The position numbers and the translations under genes are program-made. The notes below the pieces were generated by a model, which was given only the letters and a program-made list of their open reading frames with translations, searched no databases and was not told the DNA's origin. From Agrostemma githago (taxonomy: Eukaryota > Streptophyta > Magnoliopsida > Caryophyllales > Caryophyllaceae), in NCBI GenBank assembly GCA_958450325.1, contig OY288241.1, positions 49,300,078 through 49,364,077 of the forward strand: 64,000 nucleotides of DNA, in the 5' to 3' direction. This document shows, piece after piece, positions 32,079-44,687 of this stretch; positions within the stretch are counted from its first letter, which is position 1; each line of letters starts with the position of its first letter.

Positions 32079-33692
32079 CTAGTATTCACCGTCATCATCA
32101 TCATCCCCACCATAATCATCGTCATCACCGTCATCATCATCATCACCGTCATCATTATCATCACCGTCATCATCATAATCCTCATCACCCTCGCCCATGT
32201 TCACATCCCAAGCGTCCTCCTCCTCGAACTCCTCATCGTTAGTCACACCGCCACTAGTGCTAGGGTTACCGTGGCCTTGGAAGTATTCCGGTCTATACCA
32301 CGATGGGAGGTTCCCTTGCGGGTTTATATACCCTTGCTGAGCTAGGAGGTGGTACCCGGGGTATTGGGCATAGTAGTCATCCCTCCTATATGCTCGTATT
32401 GCCCAAGATGTAGGGCATTAAGCATAGCGGCCATAGAAAGGTCGGCCGGGGGCGAAGGGTAGACAAAGGGAGTGTAAGGTGCATACGGAGGGACGTTAAT
32501 GAATGACGGGGGGGGGGGGGGGGGTGGGATAGTAGTGTTGGGGTAGTGTAGCTTGTTGTTGTTGTTGTTGTTGTGGTCGAGCCGGGAGTTTGGGACGAGC
32601 TTGAGGTCGGGGTCCATGGGAGGAGGAGGCACCTTGATCACTTCCGATAAAAGGCAATAAAAGATTTGGTTCTTGAACCGGCACGGCGGACCGTTGCAAA
32701 GGCGCAAGGGCCGGAAGTGTATCGCACGGTAGGAGAAAGTGCGTCCGACCCCCCGTGCTTCGAAGGTACTTTCTAAGCCTATTATCATAATTAATCCATC
32801 GATGATACCTAGATAAACGGTCCTCATCTAATCGTGTGCCCCCCAGCACGGAGATTAAACCGTCCTCCCTAAATGTCGGACTCGCTCTCTTGGCTAGATG
32901 AGTAACAAGCCCCCCAATAGCAATTTCTCTCAAATGCTTTCCCCCCTTGGCTATCTTCTCGAAATGCTTGGCTAGTGCAAGTGCGACGTCGGGGGTGAAT
33001 CGTTTTTGCCTCTTTAAATTCAAGTACCCCCCGACTAAGGTTAGCTCTTGCCTAGTGTAGGTACCCATCTCACACCTCCCGAAAATAGTACCCGCTACAA
33101 AACGCTGCCATATACGTATGACCGGGTGGTGGACAAGGCGACTAGACAAGTGTCTAAGATCCACAAGTGTGAGACCCGTGATACTACGCCATACGTCGGC
33201 CACATTAAAGTCATTGGGTACCCGACCATCGGTAACCTTCGGAATGCCGAAAAGCTCACCGAAGTCGTCGAGGGTGTACATAAGGGATGTGTTATTGATT
33301 CGGAAATAAACCCGGTGCGGTCGGGATCTAATTTCGAGACGAAAGCTACTTAGGAACTCTAAAGTGAGTTGCCTATAGGTGAGCTCATGCATGTCGAATA
33401 GAACTTCCATACCCATCCCGACAAAGAATTCCCTACATTGGTCCAAAATTCCAAGCTTTCGAAGAATAATTTTGCATATGAATCTAGTTGGTTCGAGGGG
33501 CTTACCAAGGAGCTTGATAAATTTTTCCTTTTGCTCGTCCGACCCAAAAATCAGACTGGGAAACTCCGGGAGACGAGCAATTTCCTGCTCTTCAACCTCG
33601 ACCATGGGCTCGGGCTCGGGCTGGGCTCTCGAACTCGAAGCATCCTTTCTTTTTCTGCTAATCACTGATCCCCCTCTCTTCTTTGGTGCCAT
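32079..33692 (-). pseudogene. Athila-type ORF2 of element A, copy 2 (two frame breaks)
   Basis: Starts at the same MAPKKRGG (33692). The G17 run at 32508-32524 shifts the frame, so the protein ends after the proline run at 32496, about 60 residues earlier than in copy 1. The shared frameshift before the acidic tail (tail stop near 32079) is also present. The body of the protein, including the Athila-like central region, is the same as in copy 1. Confidence 0.7.
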
Positions 33693-34248
33693 AATGGATG
33701 ATGAAGACTTAGAGTGATAGTATACCAAAAACAAAAATATTTCCTTCCCACAAATAAGAGCTAAAACCCACCAAAAATACCTCAAAGAAGCTTAATATCG
33801 AAGAAATAAGCTACCCAAGTGAAGCTTAGCAAGACAAATCGAGTATTAGAAGTAATACCAATTTTCGGATTTTGAGAAAAATGGGCACAAAAACTCGATT
33901 TTTTTTCAATTTTTGGGAGTTTTGAAGGTAGAAAATGGGTTTAGGATACTTATGGATGAGATAGAAATCGATTTTGTGAAGTTTTGGAAGTGATTTGGTG
34001 AAGTTTGGTGGAGAAATTGAGGATTAATGGTGATTTTGGGGTTAGGTTTTGAAAATGGGGGTTTTGGAGAGAGGTTGAAGATGAAGATTGGTAGAGTTGT
34101 GTTTAGTGATATGGGAATGGGATGGGTTGGGTTGGTTTAATAGGAAGGTTGTAAGAGGGAAGGGGTTAATAGGAAGGTTGTAAGAGGGAAGGGGTTGGGG
34201 CGGTTCGTCTGGGTCCCAATCGGGCGAACTAGGCTCGAGGCAAGGCCG

Positions 34249-34537
34249 TCCCGATCGGGAAGGAAAATCCCGATCGAGTTTTCCCACAATCCCGAACGGG
34301 AAAGAAAAATCCCGATCGGGATGGGCTCACAGTAGCCGCTCCAAATTGCACCTGCAACCCGATCGGGAAGAAAAATCCCGATCGGGTTTTCCCACAATCC
34401 CGAACGGGAAGGAAAAATCCCGATCGGGATGGGCTCACAGTAGCCGCTCCAAATTGTACCTGCAACCCGAACGGGAAGGAAAGTCCCGATCGGGTTTTCC
34501 CACAATCCCGAACGGGAAGACCTTTTCCCGAACGGGA
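34249..34537. repeat. Internal palindrome array of A, copy 2
   Basis: Matches 14312-14600; no difference noticed. Confidence 0.85.
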
Positions 34538-34855
34538 TGGGCTCTTCTAGGTCGGGAAGAGTCTCCTAACCCTCTATGGCTCCCAAAAGCTTGTTCCAAG
34601 CTTCAAAAACCGACTTTCCAACACACGATCCAAGCTAAAACAATGACCACTCCTCCTTAGGAGGCATTTTCACTTCACACCTACCACAATAAACTCAAAT
34701 AACACATCAAATTCCCTCCCTCACAACGCTCATCAATCATCCATAAAATCTAGAAATTCACAAACTCAAACGAACTACAAGAGAAGGATATATATACAAA
34801 GGGACGGTTCTTGTGGAACTCCGTCAAACCAAGGTGGTACATTCTTCATTCTTTT

Positions 34856-35257
34856 TCAACAACCAAAATTAGTTCCATCTCCATCAAGGGCACGAAGGAA
34901 CAAGTCGAAGGCCCTAGCAAAGTCTTCAATCAAGCTCGAGATATAACCGACCACATACCAAGGCTCTTCATGGCCTTGCCTTGACGTTCCCGGGGCATCC
35001 CTATCTTCCAAGTTCAACGATTTGAACTTGTACTTTTGGTCTTTGGGGACATACCCAAACATCCACCGGTCTTCATGTGGCCCCAAGGGAGGCTCATCCT
35101 TCTCCTTGCTTTTCAATTTGTCATCAAGCCCATGAAATGGGCACTCATCCTCTCCACTCTCGGAGTCATCATCTTCAAGTTCACAAGAGTTCTTTTTCAA
35201 GCTTTGTCCCGATTCTCCCCTAGATCGATGTCTTTCTTGGCTTGGATCATATCGCAT
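34856..35257 (-). CDS. 133-residue frame, copy 2
   Basis: Same translation as 14919-15320, overlapping the end of the second gag-protease gene in the -1 phase. Confidence 0.45.
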   Translation of the reverse strand: MRYDPSQERHRSRGESGQSLKKNSCELEDDDSESGEDECPFHGLDDKLKSKEKDEPPLGPHEDRWMFGYVPKDQKYKFKSLNLEDRDAPGTSRQGHEEPWYVVGYISSLIEDFARAFDLFLRALDGDGTNFGC

Positions 35258-38031
35258 GACTCATGGGTAGTAGGCGAAGTGTTACCTTGGAGGTCAAACA
35301 CTAGCTTCTCTTCGCCTAACTCGAATGTGATCCTACCATTCTTCACATCGATCATAGCACCGGCGGTATGTAGAAATGGGCGCCCAAGAATAATGGGAGT
35401 GATAGCATCTTCCCGCATATCGAGCACGATGAAGTCAACCGGAATGAAGAACTTACCGATTCTCACCGGCACATCCTCTAGCACCCCCAATGGTCGGTTG
35501 AATGAACTATCGGCCATTTGGAGCGTGATAGAAGTACTTTTAAGCTCTTTCATCCCAAATCGGCAACAAATAGAATAAGGGATGATGCTCACACTCGCAC
35601 CCAAATCACATAATGCTCTTTCGATCTTGTAGTGGCCTATGGTGCAAGGGATCGAAAATCTACCCGGATCCTTCAACTTTGGAAGCGTAGAACCTTGAAT
35701 GAGCTCGCTCACCACTCTTGTGAACGCAATGGTCTCTTCCTTGTCGACGGATCTCTTCCTAGCCAATATTTCTCTCATAAATTTTCCATAGGCTGGGATT
35801 TGGGTGAGTAGCTCGGTGAATGGGACATTAACATCCAACTTCTTCATAATGTTAAGGAACTTGTCGTATTGAGTGTCCACCTTAGTCTTCATTTGCCTTG
35901 ATGGGAAAGGCAACTTGATTTGGTATTTATTCTGCTCAATCGGGGTGGACTCTTCAAATGACACTTTTCTTTTTCCCTTGTCTTTTGCTTGAAGTGGGGG
36001 AAGCTTGTCTTGTTGGGGTTTCTCAATCTCCCATAAGACTTGCTCCTCCATTGGATTATCAAAGCTTGAGCTTTCTTGAATTAGAGATGCCATTTTCTTT
36101 GTCGGTTCTTGCATTGGCTCTTGCTCACTAGGGAATGGAGAGGAGTCATAAGATGTACCTCTCCTTGTGGTGATGGCATTTACATGCTCAAATTTTGGTG
36201 TTTCACCTTGAGAAGGTAGTTGCCCTTTTTGTCTTGAGGAGCTCCCCGAAGCAAGTTGAGATACTTGAGTTTCAAGCATCTTCATACGGGCATCTCTTGT
36301 CGCGTTTTCCCCTTGAATATAAGCAAAGAGCTCTTGGTGGTTTCTTGATATGTCCATTTGACTCTTTTGCATATCCATCATAGATATTTGAATGTCGAAT
36401 CCCCGAGGTGGAGATGATGGATTATGCGGAGTATCGGTGAGGGCTAATGGAGTACCATAGTCATGAATAGGAGACCGGCTCCTTGGCTTGCTTTGTTGTT
36501 GATTGCCTTGAGTTGCTTGATGTTGACGGTTCCCTTGGAACCCATGAGAATTGCCTTGATTAAGGCCTTGATTGTTGCCATGGTTGTGGTTTTGATAGCC
36601 TTGGTTGAAGTTCCCTTGTTGGAACCCTTGATTGTTGTTGAATGAACCTTGGTTACTTTGCTTGAAGTTGTTGAAAGGCCTTGAGTTGCCTTGGTAACCT
36701 TGGTTGTTGTCCCTTAAGGGAGGTGGAACATAAGAACGATGTTGTTGTTGGTGTTGAAAAGCTTGTTGTTGAGGGACTTGATTGGAAGCTTGGTATTGAT
36801 TGGAATAGGAAGCACCTTGCTTGAATGCTTGAAAGGCATTCACTTGCTCAATACTCCCTCTACAATTCATAGGGTCATGACCAACGATTCCACAAGTGTC
36901 ACACATGCCATAATAAGGCAAAGGAGGTGCAAATCCTAAAGCATTCACTTCATGAATTGAGGCTTGGTTGGAGGAACCGATGCTTTGGACTTGAGTGAGG
37001 TGACCTTGAAGCTTCTTGTCAATGGATTCCATGTGTGTCTTCAATTGAGCCCCAAGGTCAATGCTTAATTGAGTTATAGCATCAACCTCGTGCCTACCTC
37101 CTCGATTTGCCTTCCTAGGCCTAGAGTATTGCGAATTATGCACCGCCATCTCTTCGATTCTCGCCCAAGTTTGGTCATCATCGACCTCGGTGAACCTACC
37201 ATTGGAGCCCATGTTGAGTATAGTTCTTGAGTCCTCATAAAGACCATTCCAAAATTGTTGGACTAAGAACCATTGTGAAAGTCCATGATGAGGGTACGAT
37301 CTAACCAAAGACTTAAACCGCTCCCAAGCTTCATATAAGCTCTCTTCATCCCGTTGTTGGAAACCGGTGATGGAGGCCCTAAGCAAATTGGTCTTTTCCG
37401 GAGGGTAGAAAGTTTGGTAGAACGCCAATGCAAGCTTCTTCCAAGTGTCGATGCCCATGGTTGCCCTATCGAGACCTTTAATCCATTGCTTCGCTTTTCC
37501 AATAAGAGAAAACGGGAAGAGTACCCAACGAATTTGATCTTGAGTAACCCCGGGTTGAGATATAGCGTCACAATAATCGGAGAAGGTCTCCATATGTTGG
37601 TGCGGGTCTTCGGTGGGAAAACCACTAAATTGATTCCTTTCCACAAGTTGAATGAAGTGGGTCTTGGCCGTAAAATTTCCGGCATAAGCGGCCGGTAGAG
37701 CATTGGGTCCCGGCAAGACGTCTTCTGTGAATGTAGAGTGAGAGGAAAATTTCGGCATTATTGGATGTAAGGGAGAAGATGGTGTAGATGGAGTTGAAGT
37801 AGATGTAGAAGGGGAGCTAGGACTAGAATCTCCAAAGGGATTGGTGAAATTCCCTTCGGCCGTCTCTCGATATGCTTCCTCAATATCGCTTCCTTGAGCT
37901 TGCTCTTGATGGGTATTGCTTGCACTTGGTTGAGAGATCCTAACCCGATTAATTGTCCGTTGGCGAAAAGCTCGAAAAAGCCTCTCCAGCTCTGGATTAA
38001 AGAGAAAGGATTCGCCTCCCCGCCTAGGCAT
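35197..38031 (-). CDS. Gag-protease polyprotein of element A, copy 2
   Basis: An intact frame of 944 residues. The Gag core, CCHC knuckle (377-390) and protease DLGAS (809-813) are kept. The only residue difference I see from copy 1 is Lys for Ile a short way after the protease active site (MKELKSTS), from an A-to-T change at 35540 on the + strand. Confidence 0.9.
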   Translation of the reverse strand: MPRRGGESFLFNPELERLFRAFRQRTINRVRISQPSASNTHQEQAQGSDIEEAYRETAEGNFTNPFGDSSPSSPSTSTSTPSTPSSPLHPIMPKFSSHSTFTEDVLPGPNALPAAYAGNFTAKTHFIQLVERNQFSGFPTEDPHQHMETFSDYCDAISQPGVTQDQIRWVLFPFSLIGKAKQWIKGLDRATMGIDTWKKLALAFYQTFYPPEKTNLLRASITGFQQRDEESLYEAWERFKSLVRSYPHHGLSQWFLVQQFWNGLYEDSRTILNMGSNGRFTEVDDDQTWARIEEMAVHNSQYSRPRKANRGGRHEVDAITQLSIDLGAQLKTHMESIDKKLQGHLTQVQSIGSSNQASIHEVNALGFAPPLPYYGMCDTCGIVGHDPMNCRGSIEQVNAFQAFKQGASYSNQYQASNQVPQQQAFQHQQQHRSYVPPPLRDNNQGYQGNSRPFNNFKQSNQGSFNNNQGFQQGNFNQGYQNHNHGNNQGLNQGNSHGFQGNRQHQATQGNQQQSKPRSRSPIHDYGTPLALTDTPHNPSSPPRGFDIQISMMDMQKSQMDISRNHQELFAYIQGENATRDARMKMLETQVSQLASGSSSRQKGQLPSQGETPKFEHVNAITTRRGTSYDSSPFPSEQEPMQEPTKKMASLIQESSSFDNPMEEQVLWEIEKPQQDKLPPLQAKDKGKRKVSFEESTPIEQNKYQIKLPFPSRQMKTKVDTQYDKFLNIMKKLDVNVPFTELLTQIPAYGKFMREILARKRSVDKEETIAFTRVVSELIQGSTLPKLKDPGRFSIPCTIGHYKIERALCDLGASVSIIPYSICCRFGMKELKSTSITLQMADSSFNRPLGVLEDVPVRIGKFFIPVDFIVLDMREDAITPIILGRPFLHTAGAMIDVKNGRITFELGEEKLVFDLQGNTSPTTHESCDMIQAKKDIDLGENRDKA

Positions 38032-38060
38032 ACACTACACACTAGAACAAACGTGAGAAT

Positions 38061-38085
38061 ACCTAGTGCTTTATAGGCACTAGGT
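38061..38085 (-). promoter_or_regulatory. Leader stem-loop of element A, copy 2
   Basis: Identical to 18124-18148. Confidence 0.65.
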
Positions 38086-38236
38086 AACGACAATAAACAA
38101 CCACAACTAGAGACAAAGAGAAAAGAAAGCTAAGAAAGCAAGAAAAACTAGAGAATATTCACAAGAGATGATAGAAGGGTACAAAGGAGGGTAACTAAGT
38201 CTAGAAATAAGCAAACAAAGTCTAAACAATGCACCG

Positions 38237-38256
38237 TCCCCGGCAACGGCGCCAAA
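38237..38256 (-). promoter_or_regulatory. tRNA-Asp primer site of element A, copy 2
   Basis: TCCCCGGCAACGGCGCCA on the + strand beside the LTR at 38258. Confidence 0.9.
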
Positions 38257-38257
38257 T

Positions 38258-39836
38258 TGATGGTGGGATTTGTCGTGGATCCCGCCACCAAATAATAACC
38301 GGCTAGCACCTAACGGTAGTTAGGGTAAGTCGGGTCGTGTCCACGGAGACGGTGTCGCAAGGTTTAGACTCAATCGGCCTAGAACGAGACTAGGTCACCA
38401 AACAAACACGAAGAGCTACTAATTGGTGAATTATGATGAGAGGAGAAGAAGAAAGTAGACTAATGATGAACTAGACTATAACAATGCTAAACAATGCTAA
38501 TAATCAAACTAACTAGCAAACTAAAGAGATGATGCTAACTAAGAAGATGAATCAAATATGAAGAAGAAGTGGGTTAGGTCGGGTTCATAAGTGTAGTAGG
38601 GTGACTTGGGTGGTCAAGGGTGTAGATGACTCCTAATTGCTAGATTCGGTCCGGGCGGTCGCAACTTAAACCGATGTCGATGACTATTCTCAACATGTCC
38701 ACACACAAAACAAACAATGAGTAGAAGAAGACTAGCATGAGAAGCATGGCCACTACAACTCAAGCAAGCAATTCAACAAACACATGGTATGCCATGTATA
38801 TGACTAACAACAAAGATTCAATCTTTACCCCTAATCAAACCCTAATCACCCATATTCTACCCTTAATCCCCCTACTAACCCACAAGTAATCTACTCACTC
38901 ATAATCAAAGATAAACTAACAACAACAAGAGAAAACCACATCACAATCCAAACACCCATTATCAAGAACAATAACAAGAACACTAAGTAAAGATTCAAAC
39001 TTGGGTAAATAACAATAAACAAGAGAAAGGAAAGTTATACCAACAAGAGGATGATGAAAAAGATTCAAACTTGCATTAATAGGAAACCCAAATAATCTCC
39101 AAGGTTGTCAATCTTGGATGAGTCTTCAAGCAACTTCTTAATACAAGAACTAACTATAACTAGATTAAATTAAGATTAACTATGGATTAACTAAAGATTA
39201 AGAGAGATTAATTAAGGTTTACAAATCTTGAGAGAGGCCTAAGAGAGTCTAGGGTAAGGTAAGATGCCTAAAACAATACAAGAGGGAAGTATTTATAGAG
39301 TTCCGTAAGTGAGAGGAATAAAAGAAGGAGACGGAACATAGACTGGGTCATTCCCGATCGGGAATGGGAAATCCCGATCGGGAAACTTCCACTTTCCCGA
39401 TCGGGAATATGTGATCCCGATCGGGAATGCTTCACAGTGGCTACGTCCTTTGTGCACCTCATCCCGATCGGGTTTGAGGCCTTCCCGATCGGGATGGGTC
39501 TTGTAGGCCTCCCTTAAGAGCTTTTTCGTCCCTCCTTGCCTCTCATGGGTTTCTCGTCGATTCTCGGGACTTGGGATCGGGTCTCGGAGGCTCGGGATTG
39601 GGTCCCAAGGTCTCGGGGTCGAATCCAAGGCATCGAGTGATCGTTCCTCCGCTTCGTTGGCTCCGAAAAGTGTATGTATTGAGTCGGAATCACTCCAACT
39701 CTTCACGAATGGTCTCGGGAACCTGAAACGAGCTAGAGGAAGCATAAGTAGCCCATCAACCGCTCCCAAGGAGCGATTCCGCAAGGAAAATGGGACCAAA
39801 ACACAGTAAAATAAGCGCTACAAACTACACTTATCA
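38258..39836 (-). mobile_element. Element A 5' LTR, copy 2
   Basis: Differs from 18321-19899 at one noticed base (38513). Palindromes 39352-39494; TATA box 39290-39297. Confidence 0.95.
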
Positions 39837-39841
39837 ACTTC

Positions 39842-40290
39842 ACAACTCCTACCTCCTCATTCAACTCACTAATCTCCTCCAATTCTTCACCAACAATGCC
39901 TTCACCAAGGGTCATTTCCTCGTTCGTCTCTTCTTGGGTAGACGATTGAGGTTCTTCAAAGCAAGTCTTGCTTCTCAAGGGGACTTTATTGGCGGCTTCA
40001 CGATTGGGTTGCTCCCCTTGCTCAAGTGAGCACCCTTCGTCAAGTTGTGATGTTCGAGTTAAAAACATCACGGTTTTAGCCGATATAAGATTTAATCGTG
40101 CATCAATCGCCTCCCCTTCTCTTCGATATTGGGCCATGAATTCATCTTGGTCCTTTTGCATTTGGATGGCCATTTCTTGTTGGCTCTTTTGCAATTGAAG
40201 AATCGATTGATATATCTCCAAGTTGGGCATTTGGTGGTCATTGGGGTCTTGTAAAGCTCCTAGAATATCTTGATGATGCCCAAGGGGCGG
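39842..40290 (-). pseudogene. Element B gag-like polyprotein segment 2, copy 2
   Basis: Same as 19905-20353, between the second copies of A and C. Confidence 0.6.
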
Positions 40291-43200
40291 TGTAATCCCC
40301 TAAAAATTCTAATGCGGTACAGTGGCGGAAACACTGTAGAGTCGGGATTAAAAACACACTGGCAAACTATATCTTATTAAAAGAAATGGTAAATCAATAC
40401 AAAGGCCTCTTTTTACAAAAGGGCTAACAGGAAAATTCTCCAAATAAGGTTATACAAATCTATAAACCGTGAATGAAGAAAGAGTAGGATCCACGCTACT
40501 CGCTAGCACACACCCAAAACCCAGCAGCAAATACCTGTCATATTAAAAACATAACAACCACGTCAGTGGGGAGTAACTCGGACGTTCTCCCAGCCATATT
40601 ATACCATATGGAAAAATAATAGTATTACTATATCAAAATAATTAAAATGGAAAACATTAAATGATATAATGAAAATAAGCTTTCGGAGAAAACTTAAAAT
40701 ATTGGAATAATAAAATCAGAACAAGTTTTCAGAAGAAAACTTAAAATATTTGCCAACCTGCAAATCAAAATGTATCGATAATAATAAAAATATTCAAAAT
40801 GGCGTTATGGAAATATTCAGTGTAAAAGGCTAGACTTTCACTAGGAGAATATTAAAAACTAGCTTCGAGAACTTAGTTCAAACAAATCAAACTTCGATCT
40901 CTAACTAGGCTACTCAACCATAATAGAGCGACGACTTATAAATGCGTGGCCCTAGTTTAAGACAATGCACACCCCTCCTGGGATTACCTGTCACCCAGTT
41001 CAACTTATGACGGCGACTTACTGCGAGGCCTAAGCTTAAGGTCAAAATGTACACAACTCCCAGGATACCTGTCACCCGGTTCAACAACTAATGTACCGAT
41101 TCCTGATACACTAGCCTTATAGATGATGGCAAAACCGTAAACCCCAGATTATATTACTCTAAACCTCACACTAGTCCATATTCCATAACTCCAAAACAAG
41201 CCATTATCGATATAAACAAGTGATATAATCATTAAGAGGATAAAAGAATAAGCATTTTATAATAAAAGGGAAACTTTCTATAAATAGAAAGTTGCTAATT
41301 TTAGAAACTTACTTAAAATAGAAATATTGTTATAGAGAATACGTAAGTGATTAAAATAAGTGAAATGAATGAAAATATCATTTCTAACGAAATTAACATT
41401 TTATTTTATTATTATCGTCGTTATCGTAACTTTAATATATTTCTAAATTCGTTACTCAAAATATAATAAATCAATACGTATAGTATTCTATAAATAATTA
41501 GGAAATCGAGTTAAAACTATAAATTTTAGAAAAGAGGTGTTTTACGAAAACGATATCAAAATTTATTGAGTCAACGAGTTTTATAAATGAAATGAATTTA
41601 CCAAGATTTTAAATTATTTTTAACAAATAGCTTTTATTAATAAATAATGCGGATTTTACTAAAAATAGTCAATTGTAAACAAATAAGAAATTATTAGTGA
41701 AAATAGTCTCGACTAAAAATATATTTAAAACAAAACGACTATTTTCTCATTTATTAGTATAATTCGTAAAACAAAAATTAATTTATTAAACAAGTATAAA
41801 AACCTCGATTATAATATAAAAATACGATTTTCGAGTTAAAATTATAAATTAACGAAATCTGAAGAAAATATGAAATCGTTATTATTTAGTTACTAGTGTC
41901 ACGATAACCAACAAAATATTATAATGAGCGTAAATAATTAAATTACTAACGATTTATAAAACGATATCAAAAGTTGTAAAAATATTTATAAGGCACACGA
42001 TTTAAAAATAATATAAATTAGCGAATAATAAATAGCTAAAATTAGAAAACCGACTTTAAAATATTTACTACATGCTACTACTCAAACATACGATATAAAA
42101 TCGAGTAACGTCCTAAAGTTACCTTAAGTCCAAGTCTGAGTCGATAGATTAAATGCAGTCGCCTCCAAATGGTCCAAGTTCCAAACCTTCAATAGAATGC
42201 CTTGAGTTGAAAATCCAAAACGATCATGTACTTGTTGTCAGTTGCGTCTTCGCGAAATCCAAGAAAACTTGAAGATGAACGGAGCGTAAAAAGAGAACAG
42301 AGGAGGAACATAGGGAATTCTGCGGAATATAAGTTGAAGGGAACCAAGTAAAAGAAGGAACAGCCTGAAGAATTTGATAGAACTATTATATGGACGACAC
42401 AAACAGAGGGAAGAACGAGTAGAAGATGAATACGAACAGCATACGAACAAAAAGGCCACGAGAAACAACAATAACAGCAACGTGATAACAGTAGCAGCGA
42501 CAACCAACATCGAAACGAAGTGAAACAAGGGGGATGATAGTAGCAGTGCAAACAACGATAACACTACAGTACTCGTACTGTAGAATCGAATCACAGCAGA
42601 AATGGCAACGACAGGTGAGAAAAGAAGAAGAATACAAGTCGACAATTACAACAGCAGCAATTGTAACACCACGCAGCAACAATAAAACAAACAGAGGAGT
42701 AGCAGAAAAAAAAAGGACGACAACCAAGACAGAATGACGAATAAGACCACGAACGAAGCACGAAAGAAACCCGGAAAAGGACGAGCAGAAGAGGAACGAT
42801 AAAGAACTAGAAAACATGGGCGTCAACAACAAAATGAACAGCAGCCACAATGACCACAAAACGACAGCAGTAGCATAACGAAATATCGTAGAAGCATCAG
42901 CAACAACGCACAAAACGAAAGACAAAACAAAGAAGAAGAAGAAAAAGAATAAGAGGAAGGAGAAGGATCGGGTGCTATCTAAGACGACAACAGGCGACAG
43001 TAGCAACAGCGGCTGGAAACAGCAGACTGCAACAGAATAGCAGACAACAACGGCAACAAAACCACAACGACAGGCGCACAAAAATGAAGAAGAAGAATCA
43101 GCAGCAGGCAGCCGAAGACAGAACGCAGTAGCAGCAGAAATGGAGGAGGAAGGGAAGCAAACAGGGGAAGGACAGCCGTATTGGATGAAACGCAGCAGTA

Positions 43201-44019
43201 GGGCATCACAGCAACAACAACATCGAGCAGCACAGAAGCAAAGAGCAGCAAGATCGATTTCCTTCAAAAAAAAAAAGAAGACGGTGGATAGAGAAGTTGA
43301 TGGGAGCAGATGAAGGGGGAAGAATGATGAAAAAGAAACGGAGGAAAGGAAGAATGAAGAGGTGGACTGAATTAAATAAACAGTAAGGGGACACGTCCAA
43401 TAAAAAGAAGAGAAAGGGGATGAACTTATAGTGGCAAAACAAGGGGTTAAATGAATAATACGGATCGATTAAATGATTCGGGTAAGAAACAAATTCCGTA
43501 ATTAAGTTAACTAACCCACGAGTTGAATCAAAAACGACTTAATAAAATTAAATAAATAATCGGGCCGTCAAATAAAATGAGTAAATAAGGTATTCGAGAC
43601 GAAAACGAGGCTTATAACTAATTAGACGATGAAATAGTATTTCCCGATAAATAATAAATTTTTGATAAAGTGAATTAAATTGATTTCTCGAGGAAACGAA
43701 ATAAATATTTTGACGAAACTTAAAATAAATGAGCTTCGAGCTTAAACATAAATAAATAAATAAATAATTTAGAATTTAAATCGTCAAAATAGACTTTCCA
43801 TAATAATTAAATTAAATGTATAAAATGAATCGAAACAGAAATAAAAATATGTTTTAAATATAAGAGTTTCCGAGTCAAATAGAATTTTAGAAGTTTGAAA
43901 CGATTAAACGATAAATTCGTTTTATAATAATTTTAAGAATTTCGAGTTAAATCGTAAATAAAATAAAAAAACGAATATAAATTTAATTTAATTTCTCTTA
44001 TAAAATCAGGGGTGTTACA
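40291..44019 (-). mobile_element. Family C solo LTR, copy 2
   Basis: Same termini and same imperfect GGCGG/GGTGG flanks as 20354-24082. Four single-base differences noticed (40415, 40971, 43000, 43970). Confidence 0.75.
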
Positions 44020-44393
44020 GGTGGGGCATCATATTGTTGGTAGTGAGGTTGAGATGATTGGTAGTATTGTGGGTTTTGGGGCTCATATTGTGGTTGAGGT
44101 GAAGGGTAATATAGTGGGTTTTGGGGAGATTGGCTTCCATATGGTGAATCATGATGAAACATGGTGGGTTCACAATGATAGCTTGAGTAATAGCCACAAC
44201 GATTATAGGATTGATAAGCATTCACTTGTTGGTAGCCGTTTTCATGTCCTTGAAGCTCATACCCACGGGTTTCTTGATTACCCCATGAAGCTTGATAGTA
44301 GGTAGGAGGCGTCATGACATAGCTTTGATCCATAGAGGGAGAGGAGTAGCTTATGGTGGCTTCTAAGTGTGGGGAGTTTAGATCAAACCTCAT
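44020..44393 (-). pseudogene. Element B gag-like polyprotein segment 1, copy 2
   Basis: Same translation as 24083-24456. Confidence 0.6.
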
Positions 44394-44536
44394 GTTTTGC
44401 TCGAAAATCGTGGCTCGTACCCGGTTAAGGACCTTCTCAAACTAGCAACTGTCCGTTAATGCGGCTCTGAGTTGTAAAGAAGAGGATGGTCACCACCTCT
44501 AGGCAAAAACTGTAGACTAGGAGCAAACGTGAGAAG

Positions 44537-44561
44537 TCTAGTGCTTTTTGGGCACTAGACA
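44537..44561 (-). promoter_or_regulatory. Leader stem-loop of element B, copy 2
   Basis: Identical to 24600-24624. Confidence 0.65.
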
Positions 44562-44666
44562 AGAAGGAAATAAACTTCACACACAACAGAAGCAAAAGAA
44601 AACAAAAAACTACAAAAACAAAGACAAAGTCAAGTCAAAAGGCAAACAAAGTCTAAACTAGCACCA

Positions 44667-44686
44667 TCCCCGGCAACGGCGCCAAA
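44667..44686 (-). promoter_or_regulatory. tRNA-Asp primer site of element B, copy 2
   Basis: Identical to 24730-24749. Confidence 0.9.
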
Positions 44687-44687
44687 T

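Larger units (their letters stand above)
28283..39836 (-). mobile_element. Element A, copy 2
   Basis: Same structure as copy 1, with ACTTC duplications at 28278-28282 and 39837-39841: 3' LTR 28283-29860, polypurine tract 29861-29876, internal PPT-like site near 31611-31627, ORF2 about 32079-33692, palindrome array 34249-34537, gag-protease 35197-38031, leader hairpin 38061-38085, primer site 38237-38256, 5' LTR 38258-39836. It is a passenger of the large duplication, not an independent insertion. Confidence 0.92.
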
